From contig CAVPPH010000008.1 in assembly GCA_963707275.1 (NCBI GenBank), positions 62,001 to 126,000 on the forward strand: DNA of 64,000 bases, written 5' to 3'. A model generated the notes under the pieces. That model worked only from the letters and a program-made list of their open reading frames with translations, searched no databases and had not been told where the DNA came from. This stretch comes from JACKBK01 sp963707275. GTDB lineage: Bacteria > Chloroflexota > Anaerolineae > JAAEKA01. The first letter of the stretch is position 1. Every line of letters starts with the position of its first letter. This document shows, one piece after another, positions 30,201-39,756 of the stretch. A program made the position numbers and the translations under genes.

Positions 30201-32490
30201 TCGAGCCGAAGCTGAATGTCTCCACCTCGTAGCTAGCCGGGCCGATCAGGCGCACGTCATCACCGCTGTTGTTGAGCGCGACGCCGCTGGTTGAGCGGAA
30301 TACCACCAGGAAACCGCGGGCCGGGATCACCGAACCGACCGGCAGCATGTAGGGCGCGCTGCCGTCGGGCGCGCGCTGAACGCTCTCCGCTTCGTCGTCC
30401 AGCCACCAGCCGCTGACATCGACCGGTGCGTCGCTGGAGTTATGGAGCTCGATCCACTCATCGTCGACGTCAGCTACGCCGTCCCCGTTCCAGTCCGACG
30501 CGGGCGACGGCAGGAACTCGTTGAGCGCGACCGGCGACTGGATCTGGCCGGGCGGCAGGGGAGTCTGGCCAAAGTTCAGCTCATCGACGGTGCTGCCCGG
30601 CTCGACCGTGACGGTATACGTGTCCGCGGTCGTGCTGGTCATGTGCACCGGCTGGGCGTGGCGGACCGTGTGCTGGCCGGGCGCGACGTTGAAGAAGCCG
30701 TACCAGCCGCTGGCGTTGGTCAGGTAGGAGTTGGAATCGTCGAGGATCACCAGCACGCCGGCCAGTCCCTGCTCGCCCAGCCACGGCTCGTAGATACCGT
30801 CACCGTCCGCGTCGACGAAGACGTGGCCGGCTATCGTACCGGTGGGGGGAGGCGTTCCGGCCAGATTGGCGCTGCCGGGCGAGGGCGGGTAGGCTGTTGT
30901 CCACGAGGCGCCGCCGTCGCTGGTCTTGCTGTACGCCTGGTCGGGGAAGTTGGCGGTGTAGGCATACGACTCGACCTCGCTTCCGTCGGGACGCAGCAGC
31001 CGCACGCTGTCGCCGCCGGAGTTGTTGAGCGACAGGCGCGTCTGGTTGCTGAAAAAGACCAGGAATCCGTTGGCCGGGATTGTGCTGCCGGCGGGCAATG
31101 TATACGGTCCGGTGTTGTTGCCCGCTACATCGTCCAGTTTCCAGCCGCTGAGATCGACCGCGAAATCGTGGCCGTTGAAGAGTTCGATGTACTCGTCGTC
31201 GCTGTCGCCGGTCTGGCCGTTGCCGTTCCAGTCGGTCACCGGGTCGGGCATGAATTCGTTGAGTGTGACGGCGTTGACGGAAGGCGCGGGTGTGGCGGTT
31301 TCGGTCGCTGTGCCGGTGACTGTCGCTGTAGATGTCGCCGTGCGCGTGGCAGTCGCCGTGCGCGTGGCGGTTGGTGTGCGCGTTGCGGTACGCGTGACAG
31401 TCGGCGTGTCGGTAGGCGGCGGCTGGTTGGATGCGCCGGGCGAGGGCGGGTAGGTTGCAACCCACGTGCCTGAGCCGTCGATTGTACGACTGTAGGGGAT
31501 GTCCTGCTGGGCGGAGGGATAGCTGGTCTCGTCAGCGACGCTGTCATCGGGATGAAGCAGGCGGACGCTGTCGCCAGGACTGCTGTTGTTCAGGCCAATG
31601 TGCGTTTGGTTGCTGAAGAAAACCATGAAGCTCCGCTCAGGGATAATACTGCCAGGGGGCAAGGTAAACGGTGTTGTCCCACCGTTTGAAACATCATCCA
31701 ACTGCCAACCGCTAAGATCGACTTCGTAATCGTTGCTGTTGTATAGTTCGATGTATTCGTCGTCAGCATCACCCGTTGTTCCGTTGCCGTTCCAATCTGT
31801 CACAGGACGCGGCATAAACTCGTTGAGGGTGATGCCGTCTGGATATGGAGTTGGCGTTGGACCAGTGGTCGGGGTTGCGGTGGCCGTGGGTGTGGCCGTG
31901 GAAGGTGGAGGAAGGTTAGGTTGACCTGGCGACGGCGGGTATGTCGTAGTCCAGATGCCTGCGCCGTCGATGGTGCGGCTGTGAGCGCGGTCCGGTTGCG
32001 TCGTTGTGTAGCTGATCTCGTCAGCGACACTGCCATCAGGCCGTAGCAGACGAACGACATCGCCGCCAGAATTGTTGAGCGCAATCTGCGTCTGGTTGCT
32101 GAAGAAGACCAGGAAGCTATGCTCTGGAATGACGCTACCAGTGGGCAAGATGAAGGGATTGGATCCCGCGCCAGCCACATCATCCAGTTGCCAACCGCTG
32201 ACATCGACCTCGAAATCGTTGCTGTTGTAGATCTCGATGTACTCGTCATCATCGTCGCCCGTTTGGCCGTTGCCGTTCCAGTCGGACGCGGGGTCGGGCA
32301 TGAACTCGTTAAGAGTCACGCCCTCCGGATACGGTTGCAACGCGGGCAAGACATTGCGTGAATCAGGTGAACGACTGCCAGGCGCGGCAGTAGCCGCCGG
32401 GCTGCGCAACTGGCCGATGGCGAGCAAGGCCAGACAGCCGGCCATAACCAGAACGGTAATAAATGCACGACGTCCAAGATCTCCAGACAT
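27291..32490 (-). CDS. giant surface protein with eight lamin-tail domains and LPXTG anchor signal
   Basis: About 1,730 residues. A signal peptide (ITVLVMAGCLALLAIGQL) leads into eight copies of an about 130-residue lamin-tail domain (LTD), each starting like VTLNEFMPDPASDWNGNG and containing DDEYIELYNSND and DLSGWQLDD. The copies are separated by Thr/Pro linkers. The DWNGNG-DxDDE stretch resembles a calcium-binding loop. An SdrD-B-like domain (GHVFVDADGDGIYEPW) lies between repeats 3 and 4. After repeat 8 comes an OB-fold domain (about 27840-28080) and, following a frame switch near 27640, LPVTG (27405-27419), a hydrophobic helix and RKRH: a complete sortase sorting signal. aggga precedes the ATG. 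Role inferred: adhesion or surface structure. Confidence 0.88.
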
Positions 32491-32588
32491 CAGTCCCTCC
32501 GTTTTCCACCCCGGCGGCCCCCTTTCTGGCCGCCGGTAAGTTCGGGTAGACCGATCGCTCGGCTACCCCCCGATAGATCGATGAACTG

Positions 32589-33779
32589 CTACTTCAGTTC
32601 TTTGGGCATGTCGCCCAGCGACAACTCAAGGGCTTGCAGCCAGCGCTGCGCTTCCTGCATCCGCTGCGTGCCATAGGTTTCCTGTAGTCGCCAAAGCTGG
32701 CGCACAATCGCCTTCGTACCTTCGATTTCCTTGCGGATCGGTGGGAACTGCACGGCCAAGTCTTTGTTGACCTTCTGCTGCTCGGCCCAGCGACCGTCCC
32801 ATTCCAGAATTTGCTTCTTCCAGCGTTTCTCGTCCTCGGCTACGAAGTCGTCAAGCTCCTTGCGCTGACGTTCCTCGGCCAGCCGTTGCAGCTCGGCTAT
32901 CTGGTGCTGCTCGCGGCGAATGCTCTCTTCGAAGCCTTGCAAGCTGATCGCAACACGCTTGGCATCGGCGATGTGGGTATCGAACTCTTGTAGCTTCTTG
33001 TGCTGCGCTTCGATACCAACCCGCTGCTGTTCCATCTCCTCGTGCCAGCGCGCCATCTGCCGGTCGCGTTCGGCGTCCTTCAGCTTCTGGCCTTCGACGA
33101 AGCTGGTCACTTCCTCGCGAATCTGGGCAGGGATCGGCTGGATGGTCGTCAGCCCGCGCTCGATGCGCTGCTGATTCGACTCCAATAGCTGCAACTTGCC
33201 GGACGATCCCTCGGTGCGCTTGAACAGCTCAACCGTTTCCTGCTGCAACTGGGCGATGCGCTTGTTGTCCTGCGTGCGCTGCTCCATCAGGAAGGGCAGG
33301 GTGCGGGTGCGCTCGTCGATGTCCTTGTTGATGCCGTTCAACTGCTGGCGCAACGCGAGCACGATCTCCGTGAGGCGCTGGTCCTCCACCTTGCGCTGCT
33401 GCAGCTCTTCTTCGATGCGGCTGAAGCGGGGCAGTTCCTTGCGCACCTCGGCGATGTTGCGCGCGGCAGCCTCGCGCTCGCCGGCGCGCAGCCGTTCGCT
33501 CTCGCGCAGGTCTTTGGAGTGCTGCTCGTCCTGGCGCTGTAGCATCAGGACCAGCTCATTCTTGAGCTGTTGCAGGGCCTGGTCAACCTGGTTGAAGCGT
33601 ATCAACTGTGCCTGTGTGCTGGCAAGCTGGCCCTCCAGTTCCTGCACGCGCCGGGCCTGCTCCACGATTTCGGTGGCCTGGCTTTCGATCCGTTGTTGCA
33701 GCTTGGCAAACTCCCCACGTTCGCGGCGGTGTTCTTCATCCAGCCACGTGACCATTTGGGTGAGTTGATCTATATCCAT
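32589..33779 (-). CDS. coiled-coil protein, unknown function
   Basis: 397-residue, almost entirely alpha-helical, highly charged protein (Glu, Gln, Arg and Lys rich) with heptad-like periodicity over most of its length, for example QQRIESQATEIVEQARRVQE. It has no signal peptide or membrane helix. The start MDIDQLTQMVTWLDEEHRRE at 33779 is favoured by agagga upstream. The same frame runs open into the upstream methyltransferase, but the clear ribosome binding site, the non-protein-like sequence between them and the 130-bp gap argue for two genes. Function not known; no ATPase motif is present, so it is not an SMC protein. Confidence 0.75.
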   Translation of the reverse strand: MDIDQLTQMVTWLDEEHRRERGEFAKLQQRIESQATEIVEQARRVQELEGQLASTQAQLIRFNQVDQALQQLKNELVLMLQRQDEQHSKDLRESERLRAGEREAAARNIAEVRKELPRFSRIEEELQQRKVEDQRLTEIVLALRQQLNGINKDIDERTRTLPFLMEQRTQDNKRIAQLQQETVELFKRTEGSSGKLQLLESNQQRIERGLTTIQPIPAQIREEVTSFVEGQKLKDAERDRQMARWHEEMEQQRVGIEAQHKKLQEFDTHIADAKRVAISLQGFEESIRREQHQIAELQRLAEERQRKELDDFVAEDEKRWKKQILEWDGRWAEQQKVNKDLAVQFPPIRKEIEGTKAIVRQLWRLQETYGTQRMQEAQRWLQALELSLGDMPKELK

Positions 33780-33924
33780 GAATGTCCTCTTGAAGGGATG
33801 TAGCGCTAGGGGAATACCGAGGGAAAATGGCGGCCTGCCAGCCTGCCATCGCCAATCTGGGCCGGCATTATAACATGCTTCGCAAGGACTGGCAATGCGC
33901 AAATGCGCGGCGCGCGGCGCCGTG

Positions 33925-34799
33925 TCAGCGAAGGATGGAGCGATAGGTTGGCTGGTCAGTGACCGGCCAGAACGAGAGATCGTCGAAGCGCGGAGATCGC
34001 CTAATGTGTGGGCTTTGCGCGCGGCGACCGTGATGTACCAGTGATTGGAGTACAGCTCGCCGTCGATCTCCACCAGGGCCAGCGTCTCTTGCTGTTCGGT
34101 GGACAGGCTGTTCAGGATACCGTTGATTTGGCTGACGTTTTCGGGGGCGACCCGATCGGTGAGGGAACTCAGGGGCCGGTGTTTGATGTACATCTCGGAT
34201 GTGACGACCGCGCACCCGGCCGCTTCAAGCATCTCTTGCCACTCGCTAGCGCGATATTGGCGCACATGCGACTCGTCATGCAGCCAGTCCATGCGGTTCA
34301 TGACGCTGTCTACGAAGTCATCTTCGGGCACGCTGCGGTCGTCGATGAGCAACATGCCGCCCGGTTTCAACATTCGGACCATTTCATCGACGGCTTCCTG
34401 GATGTCGCTGAAATGGTGCGCGGCGCGCCGGCAAGTCACCAGGTCGTACATCTCGTCGTCAAACGTCTCGTCATCAAAAGGCAGCTCGTGGATGTTACCC
34501 AGCTTGAAGCGAACGTTGCTGACATCTGCATCCTCTGCCAGACGCGCGGCTCTTACCAGCATTTCCGGTGTCAGGTCGATGGCAACGACAAACTCGACGT
34601 AGGGAGCAAAGGCGAAGGCGGTGTGTCCCGCGCCTGTGGCAACGTCCAGAACGCGCCAACTGGCTTGAGGTTGGGCGATCTCGATCAACCGGCTCAGAAC
34701 CTGTGGGTCGGTGTGTGCTGAACTGGTGACGTAGAGGTCGGCGCGCGCTGCGAAAACAGCGCGTGCCCGGTCTTCGGTGGTGAGTGATTTCTCGGTCAT
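33925..34799 (-). CDS. class I SAM-dependent methyltransferase, frameshifted near the end
   Basis: About 290-residue methyltransferase of the UbiE/Methyltransf_11 group. Motif I is VLDVATGAGHTAFAFAP, the acidic ribose-binding residue is in VVAIDLTPEMLVRA, motif II/III are CRRAAHHFSDI and LKPGGMLLIDDRS. A one-base shift near 34005 moves into the frame ending RFDDLSFWPVTDQPTYRSIL and a stop at 33925. The fold is that of small-molecule methylases; the substrate is unknown. Confidence 0.85.
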
Positions 34800-34920
34800 T
34801 GAACCTTCGTCCAGAGGAGCAGCTTCCTTACGACATGAGCAGGCAGGGTCAGTCTCTACTCAGTATATCGAAAATTACTGCGGCCCGCTATGACGAGAAT
34901 CATACTCTGGGGATACAAAT

Positions 34921-34959
34921 GAAAACGCCAGCAGAGAGTTCTTACGACCTGCCGGCGTG
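34921..34959 (-). terminator. terminator of tatA
   Basis: On the minus strand: cacgccggcag, 14-nt loop, ctgctggcgttttc. The stem has one G-T pair and ends in tttt, 35 bp after the tatA stop. Confidence 0.7.
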
Positions 34960-34993
34960 AGTGCCCGATCAGAATGAAGTGCGCGTCAGACCA

Positions 34994-35200
34994 TTATGGT
35001 TTGGTAACTTCCTGGCTTTCGCTTTCAGGAGCAGGCTCAAGCTTCTTCTCGTCGTCCTCGCTGACTGCCTTGCGAAACTCGCGGATGCTGGAGCCCAGCG
35101 CGCTGCCAACGCCAGAGAGCTTGCTGGTGCCAAAAATCAGAACCACAATCACCAGCACGATCAACAATTCAGGAATGCCGATGCCACGAGCACCAAACAT
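34994..35200 (-). CDS. tatA: Sec-independent translocase subunit TatA/TatE
   Basis: 68-residue twin-arginine translocase component. The N-terminal helix GIPELLIVLVIVVLIFG contains the usual GxPE start. The hinge FGTSKLSGVGSALGSSIREF and the amphipathic helix with FRKAV match TatA; the tail is acidic. ggaggtag precedes the ATG. tatC is not in the window, so this stands as a lone tatA gene. Confidence 0.95.
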   Translation of the reverse strand: MFGARGIGIPELLIVLVIVVLIFGTSKLSGVGSALGSSIREFRKAVSEDDEKKLEPAPESESQEVTKP

Positions 35201-35235
35201 AGGACTACCTCCGTCTGAAGCAATTCATTTCGCAG

Positions 35236-35338
35236 TCGTGACTACTCAGCCTCCACCGGTGCATCACTTCCGCGGAGGCGGAAGTTCAGTACTCGTGAAG
35301 CGTGGATTCCCGCCGTCGCGGGAATGACGGATGAGCAG
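35236..35338. repeat. repeat family C (about 100 bp), copy 1
   Basis: gactactcagcctccaccgg at the left and gggaatgacggatgagcag at the right, with internal ctcgtgaagcgtgga. An inverted copy lies at 47863-47963 and shares both ends and the centre. The rest of the gap 35339-35640 holds no gene that I can defend. Confidence 0.8.
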
Positions 35339-35640
35339 TTATTAACAGCCATCATACTCCCCGGAAACGGAAGTGTCAAGTTAATCTGAATGTGGCCGGT
35401 GGTTTGCGCTCTGCACGACAGCCCCCTAAAACTTGTCTATCAAATAGTTGCCGCCTGGATCGGTCTTTTGCCTGCACTCCGGGAGGGGCCGACCAAGCCG
35501 GCACAGGCAAGTTGTTTGTAGACGCGCCCTTTGGGCTTTTCATCGCTGACTGCGCATCCTCGTCAACGCGGCGCCTCTCGTTTAGCACGAATCGCTGGCA
35601 GCCAATGGAAACCCAAAGGGTTCCAACACGGCCACAACGA

Positions 35641-35673
35641 AAAACGGGCCGGTTCGCCATGAACCGGCCCGTT
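35641..35673 (-). terminator. terminator of the LysM-protein gene
   Basis: On the minus strand: aacgggccggttc, 5-nt loop, gaaccggcccgtttttc: a 13-bp perfect stem with a T tail, 28 bp after the stop. Confidence 0.85.
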
Positions 35674-35700
35674 CTCAGTCGTCTACTTGGCGATCACGTG

Positions 35701-36558
35701 TTAGCTGAAGTGCTGGAACGTGCCGTTGTTGTAGAGCACCCAGACACCGGTAGCTGACGTCCACAGCATCATTCCGCCTTGATACTGCTGCGTCGAACCG
35801 GCGGTCGCCTGGGCAGGAGCCTTGGCCCAGCCCAATTTCTGCGACACGTTGTCCTGATTCCGCCAGATCTTGCCGATGCCGTACTCAGGCTGGCACCAAC
35901 CGGGCGGCGGATACAGCCCCGGATTGTAGACCGGGTCGCCGGGCACCCACGTGTTCTGGAACTGTTGCCAGGTTCCGTTGTTGTACATCACGTAGATGGT
36001 CCCGTTCGTGTCGTTGGCCACCGCAAAACCACTGTGGAACCACTGCTGGGCGCCGTTGAAGCCTTGTTCAGGCGTTGTCGGACAGCCAAGCTGTTGGCGA
36101 ACCCCAGCGTTTTGATTCCACACCGTCCCGAACCCGTTCTGAGGCACGATGCTGCAACCAGCAGCTGCGCCGTCGCCTGGTTGAGCTGGCGGTGGGACAT
36201 AAGGACCCGAGCCAGAACAACCTGCCGGCGTACACGGCCCAGACGGATGCGCGGGCGGAGGTGGCGGAGGTGGCGGCGGCGGCTTTGGCGTGTAGCAGTA
36301 GATCAACAGGCGCTGGCCCGCGTAGATGCGGTTGGGATCCCAGATCCCATTGCGCTGCGCCAATGTCCACATATTCACGCCATAGTAACTGGCGATGCCG
36401 GAGAGCGTCTGGCCGAACGTGACAGTGTGATAGACACACTGCTGGCCGCCGTAGTGGCCGCTCCCAGCTTCGGCGGCAGGAGTCGCTACAGCCATAGGCA
36501 CGGCTGTCAGGACTAATGCCAACAAGAGACCAAACAAGACTGTTCGCTTCATGATCAT
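35701..36558 (-). CDS. secreted LysM-domain protein
   Basis: 285-residue exported protein. A signal peptide (MKRTVLFGLLLALVLTAVPM) ends around AEAGS. One LysM peptidoglycan-binding domain follows (about residues 42-88), with TVTFGQTLSGIASYYGV and NRIYAGQRLLIY, then a run of about ten prolines. The C-terminal half has two related modules (GFGTVWNQNAGVRQQLGCP and GIGKIWRNQDNVSQKLGWA) that resemble LGFP-type repeats. No catalytic motif is visible, so it is probably a wall-binding structural protein. Confidence 0.88.
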   Translation of the reverse strand: MIMKRTVLFGLLLALVLTAVPMAVATPAAEAGSGHYGGQQCVYHTVTFGQTLSGIASYYGVNMWTLAQRNGIWDPNRIYAGQRLLIYCYTPKPPPPPPPPPPAHPSGPCTPAGCSGSGPYVPPPAQPGDGAAAGCSIVPQNGFGTVWNQNAGVRQQLGCPTTPEQGFNGAQQWFHSGFAVANDTNGTIYVMYNNGTWQQFQNTWVPGDPVYNPGLYPPPGWCQPEYGIGKIWRNQDNVSQKLGWAKAPAQATAGSTQQYQGGMMLWTSATGVWVLYNNGTFQHFS

Positions 36559-36718
36559 GTCTCCTTCTTTGATCAGAAGCCGATAGTTCCGCAGCTACAT
36601 TCTACCATAACCTGTTAATACGTCAAGTGGTTTGCGCGTGGCATGGATCGAATTGCCAACAATTTAGGATGACTATCCCCGCCGGAGAGTTTGTTTGCCG
36701 CAGATTGGCCAGCGTCGG

Positions 36719-39700
36719 CTACAACAGGCTGATCGGATCGACGTCGACGCGCCAACCCTGAGGAATCTCGACGGTGCGCAGAAAGCCAGCCGGATCGATT
36801 GCCCGTACCACGATCTGCCAGCGGTACTTGCCTTGCTCTCGCCCGAAGAAACAGGGCGCAGGCCCGATGAGATCGACACCGGTCAGCCCGCGTTCTGCAA
36901 TGACGAACTTCAAACCGCGTGCCAGTGCCCCGGCTTCCTCCTGCACCTTCTCCCGGCTCTGGTGCGTGAATAGCAGCCGGGCCAGCCGGCGGAAGGGCGG
37001 GTAGCCAAGCTGACGCCGGAAGCTGATCTCCTGGCGGTAGAAGTCAAGGTAATCGTGCCGCCGAGCGGCCTGGATCACGTAATGTTCAGGCCGGTAGCTC
37101 TGGATGATCACCTGACCGCCCAGCGGGCTGCGCCCGGCGCGCCCTGCCACCTGGGTCAGCAACTGAAAGCTGCGTTCAGCCGCGCGGAAATCGGGTAGGT
37201 ACAGGCCAACGTCCGCGCTGATGACGCCGACGAGGGTCACCAGTGGCAGGTCCAACCCTTTGGCGATCATCTGCGTGCCGACCATGATGTCCGCTTCGTG
37301 GCGGGTGAACTGGTCGAGGATCGCCTCGTGGCTGTCCTTGCGGCCCGTCACGTCGCGATCCCAGCGGACGACGCGCGCCTGCGGCCACAGCGTGCTCACC
37401 AGCTCCGACACCTTCTCGGTGCCCGCGCCCAGGTAGCGGATACGCCGGCTTTCGCATTGCGGGCAGCGCTCTGGCGCGGCGGCCCGCCGGCCGCAGTGAT
37501 GACACACGATAGCGCCCCGTCCGCCGCGTCCCTCGTGATAGGTCAGCGGCACATCACAGTGCTCGCAGGTCAGCACATGCCCGCAGTCGCGGCACATGAT
37601 GAACGTCGCCGTGCCGCGGCGATTGAGAAAGAGGATCGCTTGCTGACCGGCAGCCAGCGATTGCCCGATGGCCTCGTGCAGCGCCCGGCTGAACATGGAA
37701 CGGTTGCCGGCTCGCAACTCCTGGCGCAGATCGACGACATGCACCGGTGGCAGGTCGGTATAGCGCGCTTCGCGCAGTTGCGGCTCCACAGGTCGGTAGA
37801 CCGATTTTTCCAGATGCCAGCGGCGCTGCTGCTCGTCGATAGCACGCGCGTGCCCCATGATTCGGCGCGGCATCTCCAGCAGCCGCATCTGACCCAACTG
37901 CGTCCGATGATACGTCTCCATGGAGGGTGTGGCGGACCCCAGGATCACCACCGACCCGGTCAACTGGCCCAGTTGCAGCGCAGCCTCGCGGGCGTGGTAG
38001 CGCGGCGGGCGCTGGCTCTCCTTAAAGGATGGATCGTGCTCTTCGTCCAGAATGATCAGGCCGAGGCGCGGCAGGGGAAGAAACAATGCCGAGCGCGTGC
38101 CGACGATCACATCGACCGCGCCAGAGCGGGCGCGCCGCCACACGTCGTAGCGTTCACCGGGCGTCAGGTCGCTGTGGTAGATGGTGACCCGCTGGCCGAA
38201 GCGGGCCGCGAAGCGGCGCACCGTCTGCGGCGTCAGCGCGATCTCCGGCACCAGCGCGATCGCCTGTTGGCCGGCCTGCAACGTCGCCGCGATCGCGCGC
38301 AGGTAGATTTCGGTCTTGCCGCTGCCGGTGACGCCGTGGAGGAGGAAAGAAACCGGTGCGCCGTTGCGAGCGCCCCCGTGAATGAATTCACGGTCTGGCA
38401 AAGGCAAGCCTGCTGCAAGCAGGCTGGGAAGAATTGGCGGAGCTGGCTTCAGCCTGCTTTCGCTGTCAGACGCCGAATTCATTCGGCGGGCAGCGTCGGC
38501 AAGCGCGCGCTCGACTTCTGCCCACACGCGCGCCTGATCTTCGGTGAGCGGCGGGGCGCTGTCGGCCACGAATTCCTTGCCGGCCAGCGGATCGCGCCAC
38601 ACCTCTTCGACGCCCAGGCTGATCAACCCGGCCGCTTCCAGATCGCGCAGTGTGGCCAGGTTGGTGTCGATCTCGGCGTACAGCCAGCCAATCCAGACCG
38701 GGCCGGCCTCGCCCGCCAGCGCCTGCAGGACGCGGCGATACTTCTCTCCGCCGCGCAGCTCGATCAGCCGTTCGGGTACATCGGCGGGTGTCAGCAGCAG
38801 GCGGACCATCTTTTCGTCGTCGATCTCGACCCAGCCGCGGCGCGCCAGGCTTTGAACGGGAGACGGCGAGCAGCCCACCGCGTCGCAGGCATCCTTTAGC
38901 GTCGTTGGCTCGTCCCGTCCGGCCAGCCATGCCAGCACGTCAGCCTGTTTGGAATTGCGTCCCAGCGTCGGCAGTGTCCGGTCGATGGCCTCCTGGTTCA
39001 CCAGCAGGGTGATCTGGCGCTCAGTCTTGGCCTTGATGGGCGTGTCCACGATGCGGCGGCGGCGGGCCACCAGCCCCTGCTCGATCAGCGGATCGACGAT
39101 GCTGCGCCGGCTGAGATCCAGCTCGTGGCGCGTCAGATCGCGCTCGGGAACCTGACCCTGCTCGCGCAGCAGGCTGATCAGGATGTGCTGTTCAGGTTTC
39201 AGGTCGGGGAACTGTGGGAGGTAGCTCGCGGGGTGCAGCGCTTCGGTGAACTCCTCACTGGTGAAGGCAAGCTGCGGCGACTGCCTGACCGGGCGCTCCT
39301 GCACCAGCGTGCGCAACGCCTCCGCTGTCAGCTCGTAGATCGGCTCAGCCTTCAGCGCCAGGCCGGTGGGCAGCATCAGCAGCAGACAGTCCAGCAGCGG
39401 TGCGAGGCAGACCGCGCTCAGCCAGCGCGCCAGGTCAAGCTGAGCGGCCGTGCAGACGGGCTCTGGCAACACCAGGTCGATGATGGGGCGCGGTCTGACG
39501 CCTGGCGGGACTGTGTCTGTCAGCGCCAACGTCACCCCGTGAAGCTGCTCCTTGCCGAAGGGCACCCACACCAGGCTGCCAGGCTGCACCTGACCGCGAA
39601 GATCAGTCGGCACCGCATAGTGAAAGGTCATCCCCAGCGCGGCCAAGTTGCCTTCGCCGGTGTCCAGCTCAGGCTCCTCGACGGTCTGTAGACGCCGCGC

Positions 39701-39733
39701 CATGGGCGTATGAACTGCCACCTCGGCGTACAT
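36719..39733 (-). CDS. priA: primosomal protein N' (replication restart helicase PriA)
   Basis: DNA helicase that reloads the replisome at stalled forks. It is about 1,004 residues long from ATG 39733 (MYAEVAVHTPMARRL); a TTG at 39766 is less likely because it overlaps the rhomboid stop. Walker A HGVTGSGKTEIYLRA is near residue 470, DEEHD near 563, and zinc-binding cysteines at about 711-765 (CRDCGHVLTCEHCDVPL, then CHHCGRR and CPQC). It is larger than the usual 730-820 aa, partly because an in-frame palindromic repeat has been inserted just before Walker A. Last gene of a gmk-rhomboid-priA operon. Confidence 0.95.
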   Translation of the reverse strand: MYAEVAVHTPMARRLQTVEEPELDTGEGNLAALGMTFHYAVPTDLRGQVQPGSLVWVPFGKEQLHGVTLALTDTVPPGVRPRPIIDLVLPEPVCTAAQLDLARWLSAVCLAPLLDCLLLMLPTGLALKAEPIYELTAEALRTLVQERPVRQSPQLAFTSEEFTEALHPASYLPQFPDLKPEQHILISLLREQGQVPERDLTRHELDLSRRSIVDPLIEQGLVARRRRIVDTPIKAKTERQITLLVNQEAIDRTLPTLGRNSKQADVLAWLAGRDEPTTLKDACDAVGCSPSPVQSLARRGWVEIDDEKMVRLLLTPADVPERLIELRGGEKYRRVLQALAGEAGPVWIGWLYAEIDTNLATLRDLEAAGLISLGVEEVWRDPLAGKEFVADSAPPLTEDQARVWAEVERALADAARRMNSASDSESRLKPAPPILPSLLAAGLPLPDREFIHGGARNGAPVSFLLHGVTGSGKTEIYLRAIAATLQAGQQAIALVPEIALTPQTVRRFAARFGQRVTIYHSDLTPGERYDVWRRARSGAVDVIVGTRSALFLPLPRLGLIILDEEHDPSFKESQRPPRYHAREAALQLGQLTGSVVILGSATPSMETYHRTQLGQMRLLEMPRRIMGHARAIDEQQRRWHLEKSVYRPVEPQLREARYTDLPPVHVVDLRQELRAGNRSMFSRALHEAIGQSLAAGQQAILFLNRRGTATFIMCRDCGHVLTCEHCDVPLTYHEGRGGRGAIVCHHCGRRAAAPERCPQCESRRIRYLGAGTEKVSELVSTLWPQARVVRWDRDVTGRKDSHEAILDQFTRHEADIMVGTQMIAKGLDLPLVTLVGVISADVGLYLPDFRAAERSFQLLTQVAGRAGRSPLGGQVIIQSYRPEHYVIQAARRHDYLDFYRQEISFRRQLGYPPFRRLARLLFTHQSREKVQEEAGALARGLKFVIAERGLTGVDLIGPAPCFFGREQGKYRWQIVVRAIDPAGFLRTVEIPQGWRVDVDPISLL
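38378..38488. repeat. palindromic repeat family D inserted inside priA
   Basis: About 111 bp bounded by gaatgaattc (38380-38389) and gaattcattc (38475-38484), with inverted inner arms (gtctggcaaaggcaagcctg versus agcctgctttcgctgtcaga). It adds about 37 residues (MNSASDSESRLKPAPP...) to PriA without shifting the frame. A related half-element lies at 52378. Confidence 0.8.
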
Positions 39734-39756
39734 CGTGTGCTTGCTCTCTGCGATGA

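Noticed and set aside
30442..31473. Plus-strand frame of 343 codons opposite the LTD protein
   Set aside because: Repetitive LTD coding sequence produces long mirror frames; the product has no recognisable pattern.
32589..34799. Single 736-codon frame joining a methyltransferase to a coiled-coil protein
   Set aside because: The joint (33780-34000) does not look like protein, a good ribosome binding site and ATG lie at 33779, and the methyltransferase continues in another frame to a stop at 33925. Two genes with one sequence error explain it better.
35392..35757. 121-codon plus-strand frame between tatA and the LysM gene
   Set aside because: It runs through a terminator hairpin and into the LysM gene on the other strand, has no ribosome binding site and shows no protein-like pattern.
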